58,145 nt of DNA from JBGPYB01 sp041493035 (GTDB taxonomy: Bacteria; Acidobacteriota; Vicinamibacteria; Fen-336). The stretch is from NCBI GenBank assembly GCA_041493035.1, contig JBGPYB010000006.1, forward strand, positions 1 through 58,145, in the 5' to 3' direction. Positions 17,451 through 26,536 of this stretch are shown here, piece after piece; the first letter of the stretch is position 1; every line of letters starts with the position of its first letter. A model generated the notes under the pieces. That model made no database searches, was not told the origin of the DNA, and saw only the letters and a list, made by a program, of their open reading frames with translations. A program made the translations under genes and the position numbers.

Positions 17451-18230
17451 CTATGTCGCTGAGCGCCCGGAGCTTCGGTCGAGTCGCCGGTCTTTGACGA
17501 CACGGAAGGCCGCGGCTTGAACGAGGGCTCGCAGGCCCGGCGTCTCGGAGACCCGGAGAAGATCGCTCTGCACGAGCGAGCTGATCTGACCGAGCGCCAG
17601 GGAAAGCGGGGTTCGGGGCTGGAGCACGAGGGCGAGGCGGACCGCATAGCGCTGCCCCCAACGCACGGAGGCCGCCGCGGCGTCGAGAAGGAGAACCGGG
17701 ACCTGGTTCGATCGGATCTGAAGGAGGAGATCCTCCTCGCGCAGCCTCGGGTTTTCGAGGCACGCCTCCACGACCCTCTTGTCGCTGTCGGTGAGAAGCA
17801 AGGGGAGGACGGGGGGCGTCGCGAGGCGGGCGAAGGTCACCCGCTCGCCGAGGCGCATCTCAGGGGTCATCTCCTTCAGGAGACCCTCAGCTCGGGCTCG
17901 GACGGCCCCCTGGACCCACGGACTCGCGGCAGCTTCGGCGAGGTCGCGCCAGAAAAGGTACGGAAGCAGCTTGAGCGCCAGGATTCGCGGGGTCTTCGGA
18001 TTGCGTACGACGGCCCCAAGGACGAGAGGATGGTCGGACCACGGCGGCACTGTTCCCACGTGCTCGAGAAAGCGAACCGGAACCGCTCGTCGGAGGACGG
18101 CCACGAGCAGGGCGTCGTCGGGTGCTCGCTGCTCCAGCGCCGCACGGATCATCGGCGTACTCTGTCCGGCCCGGAGCAAGTCCGCGAAGAAGGCGTCGAC
18201 GTCGGGCTCGGGAAGAACCTGGCGTCTCAC
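17451..18230 (-). CDS. Unknown repeat protein, paralogous to the C-terminus of the 15505-16599 product
   Basis: A 259-residue all-helical protein starting at GTG. It contains two copies of a repeat built around (N/Q)PxTPxxLALxxLxxLxxxDL: one at VVRNPKTPRILALKLLPYLF and one at VLQPRTPLSLALGQISSLVQ. From about residue 155 it aligns by eye with the C-terminal module of the 15505-16599 product: LTDSDKRVVEACLENPRL against LVRDPNRIVATAVLGSPRL, then W…RYAV against W…KYSV. I recognise no named family. It is the last gene before the RodZ-like operon promoter. Confidence 0.65.
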   Translation of the reverse strand: MRRQVLPEPDVDAFFADLLRAGQSTPMIRAALEQRAPDDALLVAVLRRAVPVRFLEHVGTVPPWSDHPLVLGAVVRNPKTPRILALKLLPYLFWRDLAEAAASPWVQGAVRARAEGLLKEMTPEMRLGERVTFARLATPPVLPLLLTDSDKRVVEACLENPRLREEDLLLQIRSNQVPVLLLDAAAASVRWGQRYAVRLALVLQPRTPLSLALGQISSLVQSDLLRVSETPGLRALVQAAAFRVVKDRRLDRSSGRSAT

Positions 18231-18288
18231 GGCCTAGCGGCGCGTCAGCGGTAGGCGAAGCGCGTCTCGACCCTGCGCCATGGACGGC

Positions 18289-18687
18289 TCACTCCTTGAG
18301 CTTCAGTTGGATGTAGACCCTCTGGTTTGCCCAGGCCCGGAAGGATCGCACCCTCTCCTCCCTGAAGCCGGGAAGAGTGACTCGCGCCGAATAGTGGGCG
18401 TTGGGCGGGACGGCGAACTGGGCGTAGCCGTCCTCGTCGGTCCGCGAGCGATACGTTTCGGGCCGGGGTGCCAGGGTGGCCACGGTCACAGTCGCTTCGT
18501 GGAGCGGCAGCCAGAGGTCGTCGACGATCTGGACGACGATGTTGATGCCCTGCTCGGGCTGGTCGGGCTTGTCGTCGGCGAGCGCGCCAAAGGCGGCGGA
18601 AAACATCAACGCCAGCGCCAGCGGCAGCCCGCCGAGAGGCCCGCGCAGGGGCCGCCTTTCGCCCTTCTGGTTCGAGTCGTGGTTCAT
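18289..18687 (-). CDS. Small exported protein with carboxypeptidase-regulatory-like fold
   Basis: A 132-residue protein with a basic N-region and a hydrophobic signal (GGLPLALALMFSAAFGALA). It is followed by a single beta-sandwich that looks like a carboxypeptidase regulatory or TonB-plug-type domain (VQIVDDLWLPLHEATVTVAT, RTDEDGYAQFAVPPNAHYSA, TLPGFREERV). A good ribosome site (AAGGAAGG) precedes the ATG. Such domains usually sit in the periplasm or on the surface and bind partners rather than catalyse. Function unknown. Confidence 0.7.
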   Translation of the reverse strand: MNHDSNQKGERRPLRGPLGGLPLALALMFSAAFGALADDKPDQPEQGINIVVQIVDDLWLPLHEATVTVATLAPRPETYRSRTDEDGYAQFAVPPNAHYSARVTLPGFREERVRSFRAWANQRVYIQLKLKE

Positions 18688-18739
18688 CGTTCCTTCCTTT
18701 GGACGCCGCTCATGCTACACCGCGCAGGCAGGCTCAGGG

Positions 18740-20218
18740 TCAGAGACCGAAGTAGCTCCGAATGCGATCCAGGAAGTGCTCCTTCATCGCGACCTTGGAC
18801 GTCCCGGGCTCGAAGCGCGCCGTAGTGTCTCCTTCGGCCTGTGAGAGGGCCTCGCGCCGCTCGGCGAGTATCGCGGAGATCTCTACGGCGATGGCGGGAT
18901 TCGCGACGAGGACATCGTGGAACGCCCCCTTGTCGATGGTGAAGAGGTCCACGTCGGTGGACGCAACAACCGTGGCAGCCCGCCTCTCCCCCGTCAGAAG
19001 CGCCATCTCACCGAAGAACTGTCCCTCCATGAGAGTCGCGAGAGACCGCCGCGCTCCCCCCAGGGTCTTCTGGACCTCCACTTCCCCGCTGTCGACGACG
19101 AAGAAGCTGTTGCCGTCGTCCCCCTCCTGGATGATGCGCTCCCCGGCCGCGTAGTGGAGGTGGCGAAAGCGCCCGGCCGCGGCCCGGAGCTCGTCCTCGG
19201 TGAGTGGGCGGAAGAGGTCGATCCCGCGGAGCGTCCGCTCGAGGCGCGTCGCTGGGGCCTCCGGCGAGGTGACGAGGGGCTCCGCCTGGTGCAGGTAGAC
19301 GTTGCGCACAGGGAAAGGAATCTCGATGCCGTGGCGCCGGAAGTGGTACCACACGAGGCGGAGGATCTCCCCCTCGACACGGCGATAGTCCTCGTACCCG
19401 CTCACGTGGTAGCGGACCTCGTACTGGATGGCGAAGTCGTGGTAGGCCACCACACGAAGGCTCGGCGCCGGATCGCGCGGCAGCCCGGGGACTTGATCGA
19501 CAACGCCAGAGAGGACCGACAGCACCTTGTTCGGCGGCGTCTGGAAGCTGACGCCGATCTGAAGAGTCCGTGAGTGCGGCGCCTTGGGCAGACTGTAGTT
19601 GAGGATCGGTCGGCGCGAAACCTCGTTGTTCGGGATCGTGAGCGTGTCCCCGTACCACGTCCTCAGGCGCGTCGCACGCCACGAGACCTGCTCGATCTTC
19701 CCCTCGAAGTCTCCCAGCTTGACCCAGTCCCCGACGTGGAAAGGAGACTCCGTGTGGAGAGCGATCCCGGTAAAGAGATTGCCCAGGGTGTCCTGAAGGG
19801 CGAGGCCCACGACCGCGCCGACGACCGCCGACGTGGCCAGGAAGGGTGTCAGTTCCACGCCGAACCAGATTTTCGCGACCACACCGGCGCCGACACCGTA
19901 GAGAAGAACGGAGATCACGCTGTCGAGAAGCGCCGGAGGATCCTCTCCGCGGCTCCGCCTGAAAAGAGCCTGGAGCAGGATCACGCTCGCCCGGATGACG
20001 AGGACGAGGGCCGGGACAAGGAAGAAAAGCGACAGGGCTCCGTCGCCCAACTCCCTGGCACCGGCCGCAAGCATGACAGCGATAGCCAGGACCGTCGCCG
20101 TGAACGGGGTCACGAGGGGCTGAAGCCCGGGACGCACCCGCGCCAGCCGGGCCAGGGCGAGAATCGCGACGAGAGCGGCGGGGCCCACGATCCACGGCGC
20201 CGACCACAGCCCCCTCAT
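18740..20218 (-). CDS. MscS-type mechanosensitive channel with C-terminal cyclic-nucleotide-binding domain
   Basis: A 492-residue inner-membrane protein. About four hydrophobic segments lead to the MscS pore helix and beta domain (LTPFLATSAVVGAVVGLALQ, then DTLGNLFTGIALHTESPFHV). The C-terminal 140 residues form a cNMP domain whose phosphate-binding cassette is intact (FFGEMALLTGERRAATV, with the Arg that contacts the cyclic phosphate). This suggests a channel gated or tuned by cAMP or cGMP, as in the MscS-cNMP (bCNG) family. The ATG overlaps the thiE stop as ATGA. Confidence 0.9.
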   Translation of the reverse strand: MRGLWSAPWIVGPAALVAILALARLARVRPGLQPLVTPFTATVLAIAVMLAAGARELGDGALSLFFLVPALVLVIRASVILLQALFRRSRGEDPPALLDSVISVLLYGVGAGVVAKIWFGVELTPFLATSAVVGAVVGLALQDTLGNLFTGIALHTESPFHVGDWVKLGDFEGKIEQVSWRATRLRTWYGDTLTIPNNEVSRRPILNYSLPKAPHSRTLQIGVSFQTPPNKVLSVLSGVVDQVPGLPRDPAPSLRVVAYHDFAIQYEVRYHVSGYEDYRRVEGEILRLVWYHFRRHGIEIPFPVRNVYLHQAEPLVTSPEAPATRLERTLRGIDLFRPLTEDELRAAAGRFRHLHYAAGERIIQEGDDGNSFFVVDSGEVEVQKTLGGARRSLATLMEGQFFGEMALLTGERRAATVVASTDVDLFTIDKGAFHDVLVANPAIAVEISAILAERREALSQAEGDTTARFEPGTSKVAMKEHFLDRIRSYFGL

Positions 20219-20823
20219 CGCAGGGCTTCCCGGAATGCCTGCACCGCCGACGCCGGCGCAGTGGCGAACGGACGGATCGCGGCTATACCCGCGGCCCCCG
20301 CTTCCACCGCGGCTCGCGCGTTGCCTGGCTCGACACCACCGATGGCGTGAACGGGGATGTGAACCTGCGACGCCGCTCGCGCGAGGGCGCCGAGGCCTAC
20401 GGCCCTGGCCTCCTTGCCTGGCGTGGACCAGACCGGACCGAAGAGGACGAAGTCGGCCCCTTCGGCCTCGGCCCTCTTCACGCCGTCCACGGAGTGTCGC
20501 GACGCGCCGATCACGAGGTCGGGAAAAGACCGCTTCACATCAGCGACCGGGAGGCCGTCCTCGGGAAGCTGGACCCCAGAGGCGCCCGCGGACACGGCCA
20601 CGTCCACTCGGCCGTTCACGAGGACCCGCGCAGCAGTCCCCTCCGTCGCCGCCAGAACCGCGGCGACCAGTGTCCGGAGCGCGCAATCTTCGAGATCCTT
20701 CTCCCGAACCTGGATCAGGTCGATGCCCGCGCGGGCCGCGGCTTCCGCGAGCTTCGGAAGGCCGAGGGTTCCCGCGCGGCGGCGGTCGCTGACCAGGGTG
20801 AGAACGACGTCAGGAGTGCTCAC
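20215..20823 (-). CDS. thiE: Thiamine-phosphate synthase family protein (ThiE/TenI)
   Basis: A 202-residue TIM-barrel protein that in ThiE joins HMP-pyrophosphate and thiazole phosphate to give thiamine phosphate. Visible motifs are IQVREKD, RVLVNGRVDVA, GVQLPEDG, IGASRHS, FGPVWSTPGKE and HAIGGVEPGN. The usual TxTK segment reads STPGK, which is within ThiE/TenI variation, so TenI (an aminase-partner paralogue) is the main alternative. No other thiamine gene is in the window and no TPP riboswitch is visible. The start is GTG, overlapping the upstream small gene by 14 bases. Confidence 0.8.
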   Translation of the reverse strand: MSTPDVVLTLVSDRRRAGTLGLPKLAEAAARAGIDLIQVREKDLEDCALRTLVAAVLAATEGTAARVLVNGRVDVAVSAGASGVQLPEDGLPVADVKRSFPDLVIGASRHSVDGVKRAEAEGADFVLFGPVWSTPGKEARAVGLGALARAASQVHIPVHAIGGVEPGNARAAVEAGAAGIAAIRPFATAPASAVQAFREALR

Positions 20824-21043
20824 GAGGTCCTGCCAGGTACTGGTGCGCTTCGTGAAAGGCGAGAACGAGGTTCGCGAGACCGAGGCCCGTCACGGCGCCG
20901 CGCGTGAACGAGCTGAGCGCCACCGCTCGAAGCCATGAGTGGGGATGTAGGAGGTAGTTCGTCTCCCAAAGAGCTGTCCAGGGTGCGACGGCCAGCACGA
21001 CACCCACGAGGAAGGCACTCAGCACCGAGAGGAAGGTGGGCAC
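20810..21043 (-). CDS. Small two-span membrane protein, unknown
   Basis: A 77-residue protein starting at GTG, with two hydrophobic stretches (FLSVLSAFLVGVVLAVAPW and AVTGLGLANLVLAF) and a polar C-terminus ending HQYLAGPREHS. I recognise no family. It sits between the large TPR gene (30 bases upstream) and thiE, which it overlaps by 14 bases. The tight packing supports a real gene. Confidence 0.6.
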   Translation of the reverse strand: MPTFLSVLSAFLVGVVLAVAPWTALWETNYLLHPHSWLRAVALSSFTRGAVTGLGLANLVLAFHEAHQYLAGPREHS

Positions 21044-21073
21044 GGGGCTCGACGCCTGATCGGGCAGGAGGCC

Positions 21074-24000
21074 CTAGCCTCGAGCGGCCTTCAGCTCGCG
21101 GAGCTTCGCAGCCACATCACGGAAGCCCGCGTTTTCGCCGTGGATCTGGGCGAACATCTCCATGGCCGTGTCGGTCTCGCCCGACGCCTCGTGGGCCATG
21201 GCGAGGTCATAGCGCAGACCCTGATACTCCTCGGGGCTGCGATCGGGGGCCTTCAGCCCTTTCTCGAACCACTTCACGGCGAGCTTCGGCATTCCCTTCT
21301 CCATGAAACAGATGCCGAGCATGCTGCTGCACTCGAGAATGCGGTTCTCGTCCTTGGCCGCGAGCTGAAACTCGCCGATCGCCTCGTCCACCAGGCCCAT
21401 CTCTTTGTAGGCGATCCCAAGGTTGTATCGCGTGTCGTAGTCCTCCTTGCCGAGCTGTTTGTCGACCCCCTTCTTGAATTCCTTGAAGATATCGGCGAGG
21501 CCCGCGTCACCGAGGTCGGTCTCGCTGGTTTCGAGGGGAGCTTCCTCGACGGCGGACTGAGCGCCGAAGAGTTGTCCGAGCTCCGCCCCGAGATCGATTC
21601 CCCCGAGAGCGTCAGCCGGGTGCACCTCGACGGGAGAACCAAACTCCGCCTCGGGTTCCTCCGAAAGCACGGGCTCCGGGAAAGTGGGCTCGGGGCCTGC
21701 CGGCGCCAGGTCGAAGAGGGGTTCCTCCTCCGCGCGAGGCGCCTGTCTCGCCGCGGGGCGTACAGGCTCCACGTCGGGTGCTGGAGCCTCTTCCAGATCG
21801 AGCCCCAGCTCGGCCACCTTCGCCGTGATCGCCGCGTGACCAGGGTAGCGGGAGGAAATTTCGCGGAGAGCATCCTTGGCATCGTCCACGAAGCCGAGAG
21901 AGACGTACGAATCGGCCTCGTCCAGGACGCGCTGCAGTTCCGCCGGCAGCCGCGGCGCCTCGGCGGCCGGCTGCTGGGGAGCCACTGGCTTCGCGCGAAC
22001 GGGCTCCGGCGGCGCTGAGGGCGGCGCCGGCTCTCCGAAGGAGATCTCCTCCTCTTCCGCGGCCAGCGGTATCGCCTCCTCGGCCGGGGCGCTGAAAGTT
22101 GGGGCGGGCTCTTCGGGGACCGCGAGCGCCGGGTCCTCCTCCAGAACGGGTTCCGGCTCGTCGACGAAGCGCTCGGGAAGCTCGTCTCCGGGTCCCTCCA
22201 CCTCGAAATCCAGGGAGGGGAGCTCCGGCGGCGCCTCCTCGCCCTCAGGGAGCTCGATACCGCTCTCCTCGAGATCGAGGGAAACCTGGATGTCGACCTC
22301 GGACTCCGCTTCGACGGGAGGTGCGCTGACCGGCTCGGCCTTGGCCGGACGTGGCTCGGGCGCGACAGGCGGCGCCTTGGGGGCCGGCTTGGGAGCGGCC
22401 TTGGCGGGAGCCGAGCCGGGGACCAGGACGCGGGCCTCCTCTTCGAAGGCATCCGCCGCAGCCGAGTCACCTTTGAGCCGATGGATCTCCGCGACGGCGA
22501 GGCACTGCTCAGCCGCCTTGGCCGGAAGCCCCTTCTCCTTGTAGACGTCCCGAAGCTCGAGGCGGGCGTCCGTGTGGTCGGGGAAGCGGGCCACGATGGA
22601 CTCGAACTGGTCCGCAGCTTTGTCGATGAGACCGTACTTGCGAAACACGCGCCCTTCCGCCAGATGCTCATCGATGAACTCCCGATCCTCGTCGGCCAGG
22701 GGGCCGGACAGAGCGATCGCGGGAGCCTTTGGAGCCGTGCGGGATGGCGCCGGCGCCGTGATGGCCGGTGCTGGGGCGTCGGCGACCGCCGCCACGTCCT
22801 CTTCCTCGAACCCGAGGAAGGCCGGGACCTCGCTGGCCGTCGGCAACTCGAACTCTTCGTCGATGTCCTCGGTGGGCTCGGCCTGGGGCGCCCTGGCGCT
22901 CTTGGGCGCGGCTGCGGCCGCTGGACGCGCGACCGAAGCGGCACCACCCTTCTGCTGCTTGGCCCGGACGAACTCCAACTTGGTGCGGTGCTGCGCATTC
23001 TGGGGGTCGGCTTCGACCAGGAGGCTCAGGACTTCCGCGGCCTGCTGGTACTGCCCCTGGCTGATGTAGGCCTCGGTGAGCTGGGAGTAGGTCTGTGCAA
23101 CAAGCATGTCCTTGCGCAGAACACGGTAGACCTCCACGAGCTTCGACAGGCTCTTCACGTGGGAGGCGTTCTTCTGCGTGATCTGCTGCAGCAGGGTCGC
23201 GGCCTTCTCGCCTTCCTTGCGCTCGAGGAGCTTGTCGACGACGGGCAGGAACTGGTCGAAGGCTTCGTCCTGCTGGCCCTGGAGGAGATAGACGCGCCCC
23301 ATCTGAATCCGGCTCTCGCTGTCCTCGGGGTCGATCTCGAGGAGGCGCTTGAAGATCGCCTCGGCCTCCTCGATCTTCTTGGAGCCGATGTAGGCCTCCC
23401 CCAGGCGGAAGAGCATCTGGGTGTCCTGCGGGGCCTGCCGGACGACGTCCTCGAGGTACTGAGCGGCCTTTTCGAAATTTTTCTGGACGAGATGAATCCG
23501 CGCCATCTCGCCGCGAAGCCGGGCGCTCTTTGCGTCGATCTTGAGGCCCTTCTCGAGGACCTGAAGGGCCTCGTTCAGATGCCCCTTCTTGGTCAGCTCG
23601 TCGGCAATCCCGACGTGGACCTCGATGGCCTTCGCGGTGTTGCCGTCTCGAAGGTAGAGATCGGCCAGCTTGCTCTGTATCTTGAGGTCGGAGGGGTCGA
23701 TGTCCGCCATTTTGCGGAGCACGTCCCCCGCGTCCCGGGCGCGACCCCGCTTGATGTACTCGTCGACGACGATCTGGTACTGGCTCTTGGCCTCCATCAT
23801 GAGGCCTTGCTTCGCGTAGAGGTCGGCCAGGTTGAGGTAGGGGTCGAGGGCCGTGGCATCGAGGCGGTTGATCTTCTTCCAGAGGGCGATGGCCTTCAGG
23901 AGGAAGCCGTCCTTCGCATAGAAGTCCGCGACCTTCGCGTACTCCTCGCTCGCCTCCCGGGTCCGGTTCAGCTTCGCGTACAGATCTCCGATCTTGTTGA

Positions 24001-24127
24001 TCGTGTTCCAGTCGCGCGGGTTGTCGTCGGTGATCTGGCGGTAGAGGGCGATCGCCTTGTCTAGCTTCCCTTCCTTCTCGAGCTTTTCGGCGTCTTGCTT
24101 GACCTTGACGGGGTTGATCTTGGCCAC
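21074..24127 (-). CDS. Large acidic TPR protein (1017 residues)
   Basis: A soluble protein of three parts. Residues 1-400 are tandem TPRs (LDKAIALYRQITDDNPRDWN, AYIGSKKIEEAEAIFKRLL). Residues 400-860 are a Pro/Ala/Glu-rich low-complexity region with embedded helical pairs (KYGLIDKAADQFESIVARFP; SYVSLGFVDDAKDALREISS). Residues 905-1017 are a conserved TPR block (YDTRYNLGIAYKEMGLVDEA, ILECSSMLGICFMEKGMPKL). This layout is common in Acidobacteriota and Myxococcota genomes as an assembly scaffold, but I know no assigned function. The GTG start lies 15 bases after rnhB. No signal peptide. Confidence 0.85.
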   Translation of the reverse strand: MAKINPVKVKQDAEKLEKEGKLDKAIALYRQITDDNPRDWNTINKIGDLYAKLNRTREASEEYAKVADFYAKDGFLLKAIALWKKINRLDATALDPYLNLADLYAKQGLMMEAKSQYQIVVDEYIKRGRARDAGDVLRKMADIDPSDLKIQSKLADLYLRDGNTAKAIEVHVGIADELTKKGHLNEALQVLEKGLKIDAKSARLRGEMARIHLVQKNFEKAAQYLEDVVRQAPQDTQMLFRLGEAYIGSKKIEEAEAIFKRLLEIDPEDSESRIQMGRVYLLQGQQDEAFDQFLPVVDKLLERKEGEKAATLLQQITQKNASHVKSLSKLVEVYRVLRKDMLVAQTYSQLTEAYISQGQYQQAAEVLSLLVEADPQNAQHRTKLEFVRAKQQKGGAASVARPAAAAAPKSARAPQAEPTEDIDEEFELPTASEVPAFLGFEEEDVAAVADAPAPAITAPAPSRTAPKAPAIALSGPLADEDREFIDEHLAEGRVFRKYGLIDKAADQFESIVARFPDHTDARLELRDVYKEKGLPAKAAEQCLAVAEIHRLKGDSAAADAFEEEARVLVPGSAPAKAAPKPAPKAPPVAPEPRPAKAEPVSAPPVEAESEVDIQVSLDLEESGIELPEGEEAPPELPSLDFEVEGPGDELPERFVDEPEPVLEEDPALAVPEEPAPTFSAPAEEAIPLAAEEEEISFGEPAPPSAPPEPVRAKPVAPQQPAAEAPRLPAELQRVLDEADSYVSLGFVDDAKDALREISSRYPGHAAITAKVAELGLDLEEAPAPDVEPVRPAARQAPRAEEEPLFDLAPAGPEPTFPEPVLSEEPEAEFGSPVEVHPADALGGIDLGAELGQLFGAQSAVEEAPLETSETDLGDAGLADIFKEFKKGVDKQLGKEDYDTRYNLGIAYKEMGLVDEAIGEFQLAAKDENRILECSSMLGICFMEKGMPKLAVKWFEKGLKAPDRSPEEYQGLRYDLAMAHEASGETDTAMEMFAQIHGENAGFRDVAAKLRELKAARG

Positions 24128-24142
24128 GCTATCTCCCGCCGC

Positions 24143-24814
24143 CTAGAATAGCCACGCCTGCGTCCCCTGGAAAGACCTGCGGTGAATCTCGCTTGGACCC
24201 AGGCGGCGGAGCGCCTCCCGATGTCCCTGGCTTCCGTAACCCATGTTCCTCGACAAGCCGTAACCAGGGCAACGCTCGTCCCACTCTCGCATCACGGAGT
24301 CGCGTGCCACTTTGGCCACGATCGACGCCGCGGCGATGGAGACCGAGAGCGCGTCGCCTTTGACGATCGCCCGCTGCGGCACGTTGATTCCTTTGGCGGG
24401 CAGGCCGTCGACCAGGGCCAGGTCCGGCCGCGCGGGGAGCCCGGAGAGCGCGCGCTGCATCGCGAGGTGGGTCGCCCCCAGGATGTTGAGCCGGTCGATC
24501 TCGCGCGGTTCGGCAGTGCCGAGCGCCCAGGCTTCCGCTTCCGAGCGAATGCGATCCGCGAGGGTTTCGCGCTGGCGCCGCGTGAGGCGCTTGGAATCGT
24601 CGAGACCGGCGGCGTCGAAACCGCGGCCCAGCACGACCGCGCCGGCGAAGACCGGCCCGCACAGCGCCCCGCGGCCCACCTCGTCGACGCCGGCCACCCG
24701 GGCGTGCCCCTCCGCCAACGCCTCGTCCTCGAAGCGCCACGTGCACCGGAGCTCACGCCCCTGGTAGACGAGGGGACGACGGCCCCGACCGACCCTCATG
24801 GTGATCGCCGTCAT
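24143..24814 (-). CDS. rnhB: Ribonuclease HII
   Basis: A 223-residue enzyme that removes RNA from RNA-DNA hybrids and single ribonucleotides from DNA. The catalytic acids are visible in GVDEVGRGALCGPV (Asp, Glu), LVDGL (Asp) and VAKVARDSVM (Asp). YGLSRNMGYGSQGHREAL is the typical C-terminal signature. An extra N-terminal 40 residues (RGRRPLVYQGRELRCTWRFE) precede the usual start of the family. It lies 19 bases after rplS in the conserved rpsP-rimM-trmD-rplS-rnhB order. Confidence 0.95.
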   Translation of the reverse strand: MTAITMRVGRGRRPLVYQGRELRCTWRFEDEALAEGHARVAGVDEVGRGALCGPVFAGAVVLGRGFDAAGLDDSKRLTRRQRETLADRIRSEAEAWALGTAEPREIDRLNILGATHLAMQRALSGLPARPDLALVDGLPAKGINVPQRAIVKGDALSVSIAAASIVAKVARDSVMREWDERCPGYGLSRNMGYGSQGHREALRRLGPSEIHRRSFQGTQAWLF

Positions 24815-24833
24815 GAACCTCCCGGGCGACGAG

Positions 24834-25223
24834 CTAGACGGCCGCGCGCTTCTCCTTCATCCGACCCGCCTTCCCCTTCCTGTCACGCAGGTAGTAAAGC
24901 TTGGCGCGACGCACCCGCGCGTGCTTCGTGACCTCGATCTTCTCGATGGTGCGGGCGTGGAGCGGAAAGATCCTCTCGACCCCTTGGCCGAAGGAGATCT
25001 TGCGAACGGTCATCGTCGCCCGAGCGCCGGTCCCGCGGAGTCCTATGAGGATCCCCTCGAAGACCTGGACGCGCTCGCGCTCGGTCTCCTTGGGCTTCCC
25101 CTTGATCTCCTCCTTGACGCTCGTTTCCTTGACCCGGACATGGACGCGTACGGTGTCCCCGGGGTTGAGGTGGGGCAGGCCCTTCTTCAGGTCCCCTGCC
25201 TCGATGCTGTCGATCGGATTCAT
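24834..25223 (-). CDS. rplS: 50S ribosomal protein L19
   Basis: A 129-residue bL19 protein located at the 30S-50S interface. The family features are clear: FxPGDTVRVHVRVKE near the start, ERVQVFEGILIGLRGTGARA, TVRKISFGQGVERIFPLHA and the basic C-terminus KHARVRRAKLYYLRDRKGKA. It is followed by rnhB and preceded by trmD with a 12-base gap, the common bacterial arrangement. Confidence 0.98.
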   Translation of the reverse strand: MNPIDSIEAGDLKKGLPHLNPGDTVRVHVRVKETSVKEEIKGKPKETERERVQVFEGILIGLRGTGARATMTVRKISFGQGVERIFPLHARTIEKIEVTKHARVRRAKLYYLRDRKGKAGRMKEKRAAV

Positions 25224-25235
25224 GGCTCTCTCTTC

Positions 25236-26012
25236 CTATCTCTTGGCTAGTGCGGCTTCGGATTCGATGTGGTCTTCCTCGTCTTCGATCTCCCTCAGGA
25301 GCCGCTCGTCAACCGACGAAAGGGCCACCTTGGAAACGAGATCGGGGCGTCTCTCACGGGTGGCGCGGAGCGCTTCCTTCCGGCGCCAGCGGGCGATCTT
25401 CTGGTGGTCACCGGAAAGTAGCTCCTCCGGGACGGCGCGACCACGCACTACCGCCGGGCGAGTGTAGTGGGGGCAGTCCAGGAGTCCGGTGGCGAAGGAA
25501 TCGGCGATGGCCGAACCCTCGTCGCCCAGCGCACCGGGCAGAAGACGCACGGTGGCTTCGGTCACGGCGAGAGCCGCAACCTCGCCGCCGGTCAGGACGA
25601 AGTCGCCCAGGCTCAGCTCTTCGGTGGCGATCCCCTCGCGCACACGCTCGTCAATCCCTTCGTATCGGCCGCAAAGAAGGACGAGGCGATCGAGTGCCGC
25701 ATATCGCTCGGCGGTCGCCTGGTCGAAGAGGCGGCCGCGCGGGGACAGGAGCACCACCGCGTCGCGCGGGCCGGCGCCGGCTGGCAACACCGACTCCACT
25801 GCCCGGAAGAAGGGCTCCGCCTTCATCACCATTCCGGGGCCGCCGCCGAAGGGGGCGTCGTCCACCGTGCGATGGCGATCGTCGGTAAAGTCCCGCAGGT
25901 CGTGGACGCCGATAGAAACGATCCCGGCAGCGGCGGCGCGGCCCACGATCCCGTCGGCCAGCGGGGCCGCGATCATCCGGGGGAAGATCGTCACGACGTC
26001 AACCCGCAACAT
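25236..26012 (-). CDS. trmD: tRNA (guanine-37-N1)-methyltransferase
   Basis: A 258-residue SPOUT methyltransferase that makes m1G37 in tRNAs reading CNN codons and so prevents frameshifting. Landmarks are DVVTIFPRM at the start, DDAPFGGGPGMVMKAEPFF, LLCGRYEGIDERV and SLGDFVLTGGEVAAL, which form the knotted SAM-binding site. Its ATG lies inside the end of rimM (14-base overlap). Confidence 0.97.
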   Translation of the reverse strand: MLRVDVVTIFPRMIAAPLADGIVGRAAAAGIVSIGVHDLRDFTDDRHRTVDDAPFGGGPGMVMKAEPFFRAVESVLPAGAGPRDAVVLLSPRGRLFDQATAERYAALDRLVLLCGRYEGIDERVREGIATEELSLGDFVLTGGEVAALAVTEATVRLLPGALGDEGSAIADSFATGLLDCPHYTRPAVVRGRAVPEELLSGDHQKIARWRRKEALRATRERRPDLVSKVALSSVDERLLREIEDEEDHIESEAALAKR

Positions 26013-26526
26013 CGACCAGCTCCGGGCGCTTGGCGACGATGCAGCCCTCCTCGACGTCCACGCGCCTGATGAACTCTTCCGCCAGGGGCACCAGCACCTC
26101 GCCCCCGCCGCCGCGGACGACGAGCACCGGGGCTCCGCCCCCCGTCTCGAGGATTTCCTCGGCGCGACCGAGCGGGCGCCCGGAAGGATCCTCGACCCTC
26201 AGGCCGAGAAGCTGGTGGTGGTAGTAAGAGCCCTCGGGGAGAGCCTCCAGATCCTCCTCGGCGATCCGGATGTCGAGGCCGCGGAAGGCCTCCGCCGCGT
26301 CGATGCTGTCGACGCCGTCGATCTTCAGGACGAAGCGCCCCTTGTGGGGCCAGCAGGAGGTGACGACGATCTCGCGGGCTCGTCCCTCCATCCCGGCGAC
26401 GTAGGCACGGTGGAGGTTCGGGAACCGCTGCGGGCGGTCGGTCAGGGGAGCGGTCAACACCTCTCCCTTCCGCCCCTGGGGCTTCACCACCCGGCCGATC
26501 GTCACCATCTCGGCAAAAGCTTGCAT
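25999..26526 (-). CDS. rimM: 16S rRNA processing protein RimM
   Basis: A 175-residue assembly factor for the 30S head; it binds S19 and helps 16S maturation. The N-terminal RimM domain shows IGRVVKPQGRKGEVLTAPLT, and the PRC-barrel is in YYHHQLLGLRVEDPSGRPLG. The frame is open to 26625, but the first part overlaps the KH gene in another frame. The conserved RimM N-terminus begins at the ATG at 26526, ten bases after that gene's stop. Confidence 0.95.
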   Translation of the reverse strand: MQAFAEMVTIGRVVKPQGRKGEVLTAPLTDRPQRFPNLHRAYVAGMEGRAREIVVTSCWPHKGRFVLKIDGVDSIDAAEAFRGLDIRIAEEDLEALPEGSYYHHQLLGLRVEDPSGRPLGRAEEILETGGGAPVLVVRGGGGEVLVPLAEEFIRRVDVEEGCIVAKRPELVDVAG

Positions 26527-26536
26527 CGGCGGTCGC

